A stretch of DNA of 6,368 nt from Candidatus Aminicenantota bacterium (GTDB lineage: Bacteria > Acidobacteriota > Aminicenantia > UBA2199), in NCBI GenBank assembly GCA_030671465.1, contig DAOVIP010000118.1:1-6368 (forward strand), written 5' to 3'. Positions 1 through 6,333 of the stretch are shown piece after piece. The notes beneath the pieces are model-generated. The model made no database searches. It worked only from the letters and a program-made list of their open reading frames with translations, and was not told where the DNA came from. How positions within the stretch are numbered: position 1 is the stretch's first letter; each line of letters starts with the position of its first letter. A program made the position numbers and the translations under genes.

Positions 1-1
1 T

Positions 2-52
2 CAGGCAGCACGCCATCCGGTTTTAAAATGGGAAAAGAAGGAGAATCATTGA
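2..52 (+). CDS. 3' end of an unidentified upstream gene (partial, tentative)
   Basis: The reading frame starting at base 2 is open from the window edge and gives QAARHPVLKWEKKENH before a TGA at 50-52. That TGA shares bases with the TTG proposed as the glyQ start (TTGA, 49-52), a 4-base stop/start overlap typical of translationally coupled genes in an operon. Sixteen residues are too few to identify a family. recO often precedes glyQ in bacteria, but nothing in these residues proves it. The frame starting at base 3 is an alternative; it ends in RQHAIRF with a TAA at 24-26. The case for frame 2 rests on the overlap, not on recognisable protein sequence. Confidence 0.4.
   Translation, partial: QAARHPVLKWEKKENH
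38..43 (+). promoter_or_regulatory. Ribosome binding site that decides the glyQ start
   Basis: AAGGAG at 38-43 lies 5 bases before TTG 49-51, a near-ideal Shine-Dalgarno and spacing. The earlier in-frame ATG at 28 is preceded by CCGGTTTTAAA, with no such signal. This favours translation starting at TTG 49. Confidence 0.65.
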
Positions 53-921
53 GTTTACAAGACATCATATTAAAACTACAGGAATTCTGGTCATTGAATG
101 GCTGTTGTATTGTTTCAGGATATGATCATGAAGTGGGAGCCGGGACCATGACCCCGGACACATTTTTCCGAGTACTGGGTAAGAAACCCTGGAGAATCGC
201 CTACTGGCAGCCATCCAGAAGACCTGATGACGGACGGTACGGAGAAAACCCCAACCGGGTACAAAAACACAATCAATTCCAGGTCATTTTAAAACCGGTA
301 CCGGCAGACGGACAGAATTTATACTTCAACAGCCTGCAACAACTGGGTGTTGACATCAGAAATCATGATATCAAATTCGATGAAGACAACTGGGCCTCCC
401 CTTCACTGGGAGCCTGGGGAGTGGGCTGGCAGGTGATGTGCGACGGACTGGAAATCACCCAGTATACCTACTTCCAGCAAGCCGGTGGTCTGGAATTAAA
501 TCCAAACTCTCTGGAAATAACCTATGGGTTGGAACGTCTGGCCATGTTCCTGGATGGCCAGAGCAACATCTACAATCTGACCTGGGGCCATCAGGTCCCC
601 TATTCCGATTTCAGATATGAAGAGGAAAGGCAATTTTCGAAATACAATTTTGAATACGCCCATATCGATTTTCTGAGAAGTATTTTCAACCAGTACAAGG
701 ACGAGGCAGAGAGATTGATAGAAGCCAATTTATACCTGCCGGCCTTTGACCTGGTCCTGAAATGCTCTCATACTTTCAATATTCTGGATGCCCGAAAGGC
801 AATTTCCATTGCGGAAAGGACCACCCTGATGGCAACCTTGAGAAACCTTTCTTCCCGGATTGCCAGAAAGTATGTCGAGGATACAGAAGGGGAATCAGAA
901 AAGGAGGGAACCAGTGACTGA
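49..921 (+). CDS. glyQ: Glycyl-tRNA synthetase alpha subunit
   Basis: Catalytic subunit of the cytoplasmic alpha2beta2 class II glycyl-tRNA synthetase. It activates glycine with ATP and, with GlyS, charges tRNA-Gly. Numbered from TTG 49 (290 residues, normal for the family), the N terminus SLQDIILKLQEFW matches the usual start of GlyQ proteins. Family landmarks follow in order: EVGAGT (28-33), QPSRRPDDGRYGENPNR (54-70), HDIKFDEDNW (106-115), the ITQYTYFQQAGGLE segment (136-149) and class II motif 3 GLERLAM (160-166). A C-terminal helical part contains NFEYA and LDARKAIS. An in-frame ATG at 28 would add seven residues (MGKEGES), but it lacks a ribosome binding site and these residues resemble nothing in the family. 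The frame is also open to the window edge. The gene is probably coupled to an upstream gene by the TTGA overlap, and it overlaps glyS by 8 bases. Product identity is secure; the exact start is moderately certain. Confidence 0.95.
   Translation: MSLQDIILKLQEFWSLNGCCIVSGYDHEVGAGTMTPDTFFRVLGKKPWRIAYWQPSRRPDDGRYGENPNRVQKHNQFQVILKPVPADGQNLYFNSLQQLGVDIRNHDIKFDEDNWASPSLGAWGVGWQVMCDGLEITQYTYFQQAGGLELNPNSLEITYGLERLAMFLDGQSNIYNLTWGHQVPYSDFRYEEERQFSKYNFEYAHIDFLRSIFNQYKDEAERLIEANLYLPAFDLVLKCSHTFNILDARKAISIAERTTLMATLRNLSSRIARKYVEDTEGESEKEGTSD
901..907 (+). promoter_or_regulatory. Ribosome binding site for glyS
   Basis: AAGGAGG at 901-907, inside the end of glyQ, lies 6 bases before GTG 914-916. It is an almost perfect anti-16S match and fixes the glyS start at GTG rather than at the in-frame ATG at 860, which lies deep inside glyQ and would add 18 residues unlike any GlyS N terminus. 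Confidence 0.85.
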
Positions 922-2995
922 CTTTCTCTTTGAACTGGGAATCGAAGAAGTTCCGGTTTCCGAAATAAAAAGCATTGTCGGTCAATTAAAGGATAAATTT
1001 ATCTCAAAACTGGACACCCAGAAGATTACTTTTGATTCCCTGGAATCGGCAGCCACCAACAGAAGATTCATGGTTCATATCTCAGGTCTGGCCGACAAAT
1101 CCCATGATCATGAAGCGCAGATCCTGGGTCCAGCCCTCAACATTGCCTATGATAAAAAGGGAAACCCCACCATTGCCTTGAAAAAATTCATCGAATCCCA
1201 GGGCATAAACAAATCAAATCTCATTGAGATCGAAACCAAAAAAGGAACTTACACCGGAACCCAAAAAAAGACCAAGGGGAAGCTGACCCATGATGTGTTA
1301 ACTGAAATCATACCCGAGGTCCTAAGAGAACTCATTTTTTCCAAAACAATGTTGTGGAACAAATACAGAACTCCTTTCATCAGACCCATTAAGAATATTC
1401 TGTCGCTTTTAAACAGTCAGCTGATCGAATGCCGGTTTGCCGGAGTCGAATCATCAAACTTTATCCACGGACACAACCTGCTTTCTGCCGACCCGCTGGA
1501 AATTCATTCGGTGAAGGATTACATTGAGAAATTGAATAATAATTTTGTAATGGTCAGAGATGATGAGAGAAGGGAAAAAATATTGAATGAGATCAAGGAT
1601 ATTGAAGAAGAATTGAATGCCAGGGTGGAAGTAGATTCGGAATCCCTGGATTATTATATTTATAATAATGAATACCCGGTTGTGTTTACCGGTGAATTCG
1701 AAAAGAAATATCTGTCGCTTCCCTCAGAAATTATTTCCACTTTCATGAGAAAGGAAAAAAAGCTGCAGCCGATATATGATCCCAAAGGCAATCTGATGAA
1801 AATCTTTCTGGGCGTTTCCAATATCCCGGACGAAAACAAAAATGTGGTTCACGGAAATGAAAAGGTCATTCAGGCCACCCTGGAGGATGCCAAATTTTTC
1901 TGGGAAAATGATAAAAAGGATGATTTTATCTCCTTGAGAGAAAAACTGAAAAATGTGATTTTTCAAAAAGACCTGGGCTCATTTTTTAATAAAACCGAAC
2001 GGTTGAAGGATCTAACCGGATTTCTGGCCCAGATAACCAGTAATACCGGCCTGACCGATAACCTGGCCCAAGCCTCACTCTATTGCAAAAACGACCTGGT
2101 CACCCGCATGGTTAGAGAATTCCCTTCCCTGCAGGGTATTATGGGCGGCCTTTATCTAAAGGAAAATCAATATGATGAAGATATCTGGATAACCATATAC
2201 GGCCATTACCTGCCCAGGGGATTTTCAGATGAAAAGCTGGAACACCTGGGTGCCGGTCTGCTCTCACTGGCCGATAAAATCGATAATATTACCGGTTTGC
2301 TCCACAAGGGCATCAAAACCTCCGGTTCAAAAGATCCCTATGGGATCAGGAGAGATGCCAATGCCATCATCAAGCTCATGATCGATTTGAAGCTGGATTT
2401 TGATTTAAATCCCCTGATCCAGTTTGCCGCCGAGAATCTGTTCTCTCACCTGAAACCGGAAAAGATCGACGAGGATGCCGTCACCCTGACTTTAAAAATC
2501 AAGAAACTTTTTAACATCAGGATAAAAAATGTTTTCAAGGACAGCCTGAATCTAAAATCCGATCTGATTTCGGCCATAATGAATGAAGATACCCTGTTCA
2601 TCCACACCATGTACCGGCGGGCCAAAGCAGTTTTGAACATGAAGGAAACTACCTCAATAGAACACCTGATCATACTCCACAAGCGGCTGAAAAATATCAT
2701 CAGAGATTTTGAACCCTATCAAATAGCCGAAGAACATCTGGTGGAAAAAGAAGAGAAAATCCTGTTTGATATTTTTAATCAATCAAAGACCAGGGTTGAA
2801 GAATTGATTCTGGATCACCAATATATTCAGGCCGGTTCCATCATACTGGAGATGAAACCGGTGATTGATAATTTCTTTAACCATGTCCTGGTAAAGGCCA
2901 AAGACGAAAAACTCAAGAAAAACCGGATCGCCCTCTTGCAAAAAATTGATGAGCTGCTTTCAAAGATAGCCGATTTTTCTTCTATTGTGGAATAG
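914..2995 (+). CDS. glyS: Glycyl-tRNA synthetase beta subunit
   Basis: Beta subunit of the alpha2beta2 glycyl-tRNA synthetase, which recognises and binds tRNA-Gly for the GlyQ catalytic subunit. From GTG 914 the protein has 693 residues, the normal size. The N terminus TDFLFELGIEEVP is the family signature (E. coli has FLVEIGTEELP). Later landmarks are FIRPIKNILSLL (E. coli FVRPVHTVTLLL), PVVFTGEFEKKYLSLP, HGNEKV (313-318) with DAKFFWENDKK, the HD-type helical region with CKNDLVTRMVREFPSLQGIMGG from about 391, GHYLPRGF, ADKIDNI, and TSGSKDPYGIRR (469-480). An all-helical C-terminal region ends in KNRIALLQKIDELLSKIADFS, which matches the anticodon-binding tail of GlyS (E. coli INRLTMLEKLRELFLRVADIS). 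One usually conserved stretch, QKYF before the P-x-Y, is replaced by KKLQ (282-285). The 8-base overlap with glyQ suggests coupled, stoichiometric translation. Confidence 0.95.
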   Translation: MTDFLFELGIEEVPVSEIKSIVGQLKDKFISKLDTQKITFDSLESAATNRRFMVHISGLADKSHDHEAQILGPALNIAYDKKGNPTIALKKFIESQGINKSNLIEIETKKGTYTGTQKKTKGKLTHDVLTEIIPEVLRELIFSKTMLWNKYRTPFIRPIKNILSLLNSQLIECRFAGVESSNFIHGHNLLSADPLEIHSVKDYIEKLNNNFVMVRDDERREKILNEIKDIEEELNARVEVDSESLDYYIYNNEYPVVFTGEFEKKYLSLPSEIISTFMRKEKKLQPIYDPKGNLMKIFLGVSNIPDENKNVVHGNEKVIQATLEDAKFFWENDKKDDFISLREKLKNVIFQKDLGSFFNKTERLKDLTGFLAQITSNTGLTDNLAQASLYCKNDLVTRMVREFPSLQGIMGGLYLKENQYDEDIWITIYGHYLPRGFSDEKLEHLGAGLLSLADKIDNITGLLHKGIKTSGSKDPYGIRRDANAIIKLMIDLKLDFDLNPLIQFAAENLFSHLKPEKIDEDAVTLTLKIKKLFNIRIKNVFKDSLNLKSDLISAIMNEDTLFIHTMYRRAKAVLNMKETTSIEHLIILHKRLKNIIRDFEPYQIAEEHLVEKEEKILFDIFNQSKTRVEELILDHQYIQAGSIILEMKPVIDNFFNHVLVKAKDEKLKKNRIALLQKIDELLSKIADFSSIVE

Positions 2996-3049
2996 GCGGT
3001 CCCATTTATCCCGGGCAAGGATACCGGTAAGTATGGACAAGTGGATGGC

Positions 3050-4405
3050 ATGAAAAAAAAAGTGTTGTTCGAATGCATCGAATGCGGATACCAGAGCCCG
3101 AAATATTACGGTAAATGCCCCCAGTGCCAGAACTGGAACTCAATGGTTGAACTCAGCTCCGGGGATATCGAACCGGGACAGCCATCACCGGAACGCCAGG
3201 CCGTATCGTTAAGCCACATCGAAGAGACCCAGACAAAAAGAACCCTGACCGGTTTGCAGGAGTTTGACCGGGTTCTGGGAGGAGGGATTGTACCGGATTC
3301 GGTAATCCTGATCGGCGGAGAACCGGGGGTGGGAAAATCCACTTTGTTACTTGAAGTATCGGGAATATTAACCCGCACCGGTAAAAAAATCCTGTATTTT
3401 TCTGGCGAGGAATCCGCTCACCAGATCAAAATCAGAGCCAAAAGGCTTAAAATCGATTCAAGCGATATTTTCCTATTGACCATGGGTACCCTTTCGGATC
3501 TCAAAAAAGCTGCCAATGAATTGAAACCCCATTTTATAATCATCGATTCCATCCAGACTCTTCACCCCGACAAGCATTCTCTGATATCGGGATCTATTTC
3601 ATCCATGAAATGGGCCACTTCCGAGATCATTGAATTTGCCAAAAAAAACGGAATCACCGTCTTCGTGATCGGACATATTACCAAGGATGGCTCCCTGGCC
3701 GGTCCTAAGACCCTGGAACACATGGTGGATGTGGTGCTCTATTTTCAGGGAGAATTCAAATCAGACCTGAGAATTCTGAGAGCTGAAAAAAACAGATTTG
3801 GCCCGGTGAATGAGCTGGGAATATTTCAGATGACCGGGCAAGGGTTAACTTCGATCAAGGATCCTTCTCAACTTTTTCTCCAGCACCACAGTGTGGCTGA
3901 ATCGGGAATATCCATTTTTCCGGCCATGAACGGTTTGCGCCCGATACTGATTGAGATCCAGGCCCTGGTAACCGAGAGCCCCTTTTCCGGAAACCCACGA
4001 AGAATATCGGTCGGATTTGACAATTACCGGATGTCCATGCTGATATCGGTCATTGAAAAGAAGCTAAAACTCCCCTTTTTTAAATCCGATGTTTTTCTCA
4101 ATGTGACCGGAGGGATGAGTATCAGAGAAACGGCAGGCGATTTATCTGTTTTATCGGCATTGATTTCCAGCTATAAAAATATTACCGTACCCCAGGACAT
4201 CGTGATCATCGGGGAAGTCGGTTTAACCGGAGAGGTGAGATCGGTTGGCTTTATCGATAATCGTATCAAAGAAGCCATCCGTCAGGGTTTCAAGCAATTT
4301 ATCTTACCGGCCTCCCAATCCAGCCTGACCCACATCAAAAATATTTCAATCACTTCAGTGGCAAATATATTTGACTTTTACTCCTATATTGGAAAAAGCA
4401 GATGA
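3050..4405 (+). CDS. radA: DNA recombination/repair protein RadA (Sms)
   Basis: Cytoplasmic RecA-like ATPase and DnaB-type helicase that extends and resolves recombination intermediates with RecA. Numbered from ATG 3050 it has 451 residues, the usual length. All hallmarks are present: a four-cysteine zinc finger (C9, C12, C23, C26) in CIECGYQSPKYYGKCPQC; Walker A GEPGVGKST (90-98, catalytic-site K96); Walker B FIIIDS (162-167); and the RadA-specific KNRFG motif (247-251). A C-terminal Lon-protease-like domain follows, with VTGGMSIRETAGDLSVLSAL and GEVGLTGEVRSVGFIDNRIKEA. As usual for RadA, the Lon-like domain seems to lack the Ser/Lys protease dyad, so it is structural. GTG 3041 is an alternative start (MDG added); neither start has a strong ribosome binding site, and ATG 3050 fits family N termini better. 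The gene starts 54 bases after glyS with no clear promoter or terminator between, so it is probably co-transcribed with glyQ and glyS. Confidence 0.95.
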   Translation: MKKKVLFECIECGYQSPKYYGKCPQCQNWNSMVELSSGDIEPGQPSPERQAVSLSHIEETQTKRTLTGLQEFDRVLGGGIVPDSVILIGGEPGVGKSTLLLEVSGILTRTGKKILYFSGEESAHQIKIRAKRLKIDSSDIFLLTMGTLSDLKKAANELKPHFIIIDSIQTLHPDKHSLISGSISSMKWATSEIIEFAKKNGITVFVIGHITKDGSLAGPKTLEHMVDVVLYFQGEFKSDLRILRAEKNRFGPVNELGIFQMTGQGLTSIKDPSQLFLQHHSVAESGISIFPAMNGLRPILIEIQALVTESPFSGNPRRISVGFDNYRMSMLISVIEKKLKLPFFKSDVFLNVTGGMSIRETAGDLSVLSALISSYKNITVPQDIVIIGEVGLTGEVRSVGFIDNRIKEAIRQGFKQFILPASQSSLTHIKNISITSVANIFDFYSYIGKSR

Positions 4406-4426
4406 TTTCAGCAACTGTTAAATCAT
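4402..4426 (-). terminator. Hairpin spanning the two convergent stop codons; likely terminator of the reverse-strand gene
   Basis: ATGATTT at 4402-4408 is exactly complementary to AAATCAT at 4420-4426. The interior can add a CAG/CTG stem (4409-4411 with 4415-4417) closing a CAA loop, leaving TT (4418-4419) as a bulge. The left arm holds the radA stop TGA (4403-4405), and the TAA of the reverse gene (4418-4420) falls in the bulge and right arm. Read on the minus strand, the stem is followed by CTGCTTTTTCC, a T5 run four bases after the stem. That suits an intrinsic terminator for the reverse gene, although the stem is AT-rich. On the plus strand the stem is followed by ATTCTGG with no T run, so use by radA is doubtful. 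Confidence 0.45.
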
Positions 4427-6256
4427 ATTCTGGAAGTTGGTTTTCAGTTCCTGAATTTGATTTCTATCCAAAATTTTATTGTCCTTGTGAATGACCAGTA
4501 TGAAATAAGTTCGCTGATTCCATTCGATCTTGGTAAAGCAGATATCAAAGTCCCTGAATTTCTTAATCATTTTCCCCAGCAACTGTTTCCGCTTCATATA
4601 GGAAAAAACGAATATGGTGCGGTTGGATTCGGTTAGATTTTTATGTTTGATGATCAACTTTTTCCCCGGGGCTCGCTTTGATTCCTCTATGGCCCTGGAA
4701 CACAGAATCATGACTTCATGAAGCACCCTGAACGGAATTTCAATCCGGAAAAGCTCATCAAAATTGAAAAATATATCCCGGATCAGAGACACATTTAGCG
4801 TGCTCAACTTTTCCAGCAGATCATTCAACACCCTCATGTCGATTTCCCTGAAACCCTGGTCAAAATCCCTGATTTCCCCGTACTCTTTTCTTAGAATGGC
4901 CTTCAGGTTCGAGAATATGTCTTTTATTGAGGAAAACTCTGATAGATTGACGTTTAGTTTTAAAATATCAATTCTGACCCGGTTGCCATAAAAGCGGGGA
5001 GGTATGGTTGAATTGATCTTCACACCGGGAATCTTTTCCAAGCGGGTGATCAACCCGTATATCCTCTTTCTTCTGGATTTGAAACTCACCACAATCAGTT
5101 TGATATCCATATAGAAATCGGTTTTTTCATCGACTTTGATGAAAACCTGGCTGATTCCGGTCTTTTTCAGTTCCATCATCAAAAACGGGATAATGGCCCG
5201 GGCATAATGCTCGTAACCGCCAATGGCTTTCACCCCGGAGAAACTTTTTTTACAGGAGGTCAGGATAAATTTGTCCATGGATTTTTCAATAGATTTGATC
5301 ATCTCTTTATTCAGGGGGTTACCATATTGATCCACAATCTCAATTCGGTAAACCAGTATCCCATCGTGGGACACAAAGCTCTTGTGATGCTTGATTACAT
5401 GTGCAGGTACAATAAAATTGAGTGTTTTCAGGAATTCTTCAATTGATATCAATTCCTCCCGGCAAATAAATGTAATTCCGGTCAGTTTCTCGTATTTGGT
5501 CTCGAAATTTTTTATCTTAATCACTTCATCGGTAGTTCCGCTTCGAATCATTTCCTGGAAACGCACATTATTTATGATCAACTCTGTCAGGTCACTGATA
5601 TTCCGTTCTTCCAGATATTCTCTGGAACGGGAGGATATGAATTTTATGGCCTCGCCACTCTCACCGATCAACTTGGAAATATCGGATCCAGGATAGACTT
5701 TTTTTAAACGGTTCACCACATCATTGTAGATTTCAAACTTGATGGTTTCATCTTCCAGCAGCAGTGTTTTGCTGCGACTCCCGATCGAGGCCTCCTTGAT
5801 TTTGGCCACCAATTCCTTTTTTTCGAATACAAATTGCCGGTATTCTTCCTTGGTATCCAGATTGAAAGCCAGGATTACAATTCCGATAGTTTTTTGTTCA
5901 TACTTAACGGTGAATCCCCTGACAAACAAAACATTTCTGCCCTTGTGGTGTACAATGCCCAGAATGGAATTGGACATACCGGGCCAATCTTCCGCCACTA
6001 CTCCCAGAATCATGGTTTTGGGAAGGGATGTCGTTTTCAGTTCATCCAGGATAATCACTTCCTTTTTTTGGGTTCTTTCATAATTGACCAGCAAGCGGAT
6101 CAAGAGTGCCCGCTGCTGCAGCAAGGGAAAAATCAACTGGGAATTTGAGATTTTATTGATCTTCTCCTTGATATCTTTTTGGGAGATTTTGATGAGCTTC
6201 TCTTTCAAGATGTGATTCAATTCAATGACTTCATTCTTTTCCATTTTTCTGATCAT
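4418..6256 (-). CDS. Uncharacterised multi-ACT-domain protein
   Basis: I do not recognise the family of this 612-residue, lysine-rich, apparently soluble protein. There is no signal peptide or membrane segment. Residues 81-132 form a convincing ACT ligand-binding module: strand TMILGVVAED, the D90-W-P-G93 turn, helix MSNSILGIVHHKG, strand NVLFVRGFTV, then strand TIGIVILAF. Three later segments have the same strand-helix-strand-strand-helix order without the DxPG turn: about 259-330, about 383-455 (strand MDIKLIVVS, helix RIYGLITRLEKIPG, strands VKINSTIPP and NRVRIDILKLNV) and about 546-612 (RTIFVFSY, QLLGKMIKKF, ICFTKIEW, RTYFILVIHK). Residues 188-240 are mainly helical and contain KLIGESGEAIKFI. 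No nucleotidyltransferase, HD, dehydrogenase or DNA-binding domain is evident. ACT arrays usually sense amino acids or regulate an attached enzyme (GlnD, the large NAD-glutamate dehydrogenases); here a stand-alone sensor is inference. ATG 6256 is taken as start; ATG 6244 is possible. Neither has a Shine-Dalgarno. Confidence 0.85.
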   Translation of the reverse strand: MIRKMEKNEVIELNHILKEKLIKISQKDIKEKINKISNSQLIFPLLQQRALLIRLLVNYERTQKKEVIILDELKTTSLPKTMILGVVAEDWPGMSNSILGIVHHKGRNVLFVRGFTVKYEQKTIGIVILAFNLDTKEEYRQFVFEKKELVAKIKEASIGSRSKTLLLEDETIKFEIYNDVVNRLKKVYPGSDISKLIGESGEAIKFISSRSREYLEERNISDLTELIINNVRFQEMIRSGTTDEVIKIKNFETKYEKLTGITFICREELISIEEFLKTLNFIVPAHVIKHHKSFVSHDGILVYRIEIVDQYGNPLNKEMIKSIEKSMDKFILTSCKKSFSGVKAIGGYEHYARAIIPFLMMELKKTGISQVFIKVDEKTDFYMDIKLIVVSFKSRRKRIYGLITRLEKIPGVKINSTIPPRFYGNRVRIDILKLNVNLSEFSSIKDIFSNLKAILRKEYGEIRDFDQGFREIDMRVLNDLLEKLSTLNVSLIRDIFFNFDELFRIEIPFRVLHEVMILCSRAIEESKRAPGKKLIIKHKNLTESNRTIFVFSYMKRKQLLGKMIKKFRDFDICFTKIEWNQRTYFILVIHKDNKILDRNQIQELKTNFQNMI

Positions 6257-6262
6257 TGTTTT

Positions 6263-6292
6263 ATTTTATCCCAACCGGAATTGAAAAGTCAA
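6263..6292 (-). promoter_or_regulatory. Promoter of the multi-ACT gene (sigma-70 type)
   Basis: On the minus strand, TTGACT (6292-6287, 5 of 6 to consensus) and TAAAAT (6268-6263, 5 of 6) are separated by 18 bases. A start seven bases past the -10 would fall on the A of ATG 6256, giving a leaderless message, or one with a 12-base leader if ATG 6244 is used. The absence of a Shine-Dalgarno before either ATG agrees with this. Confidence 0.6.
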
Positions 6293-6310
6293 TTTACACT
6301 TCCCTATCAT
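6281..6310 (+). promoter_or_regulatory. Divergent rightward promoter (sigma-70 type)
   Basis: TTGAAA (6281-6286, 5 of 6) and TATCAT (6305-6310, 5 of 6) are separated by 18 bases on the plus strand. The -35 directly abuts the -35 of the leftward promoter (TTGAAA then AGTCAA, 6281-6292). Transcription would start near 6317, about 17 bases before the ATG at 6334. Confidence 0.45.
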
Positions 6311-6315
6311 ATAGG
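6303..6315. repeat. Short inverted repeat over the rightward -10, possible operator
   Basis: CCTAT (6303-6307) and ATAGG (6311-6315) are exact inverted copies separated by CAT. The element covers the whole -10 hexamer of the rightward promoter, where a bound repressor would block polymerase. Five-base arms can arise by chance, so the operator role is only a suggestion. Confidence 0.25.
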
Positions 6316-6333
6316 TATTGGCATTCCCCGGCC

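Noticed and set aside
1..48. T-box or other leader upstream of glyQ
   Set aside because: Only 48 bases are available, and they are probably coding for the end of the previous gene. No T-box motif is visible.
860..913. ATG 860 as the glyS start
   Set aside because: It would overlap glyQ by 62 bases and add 18 residues unlike GlyS. GTG 914 has a near-perfect ribosome binding site and the family N terminus.
3022..3029. Palindrome TACCGGTA in the glyS-radA gap
   Set aside because: It is only eight bases with no T run after it, so it is not a terminator. CCGG-containing words are frequent throughout the window.
5739..6148. Overlapping plus-strand open frames opposite the multi-ACT gene
   Set aside because: They lie antisense to a long conserved-looking frame, have no ribosome binding sites and no recognisable protein features. 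They are chance open frames.
4418..6256. Assignment of the reverse-strand gene as GlnD
   Set aside because: It shares an ACT-type D-x-P-G module, but it lacks the nucleotidyltransferase GSxxR...D-x-D signature and the HD domain that define GlnD.
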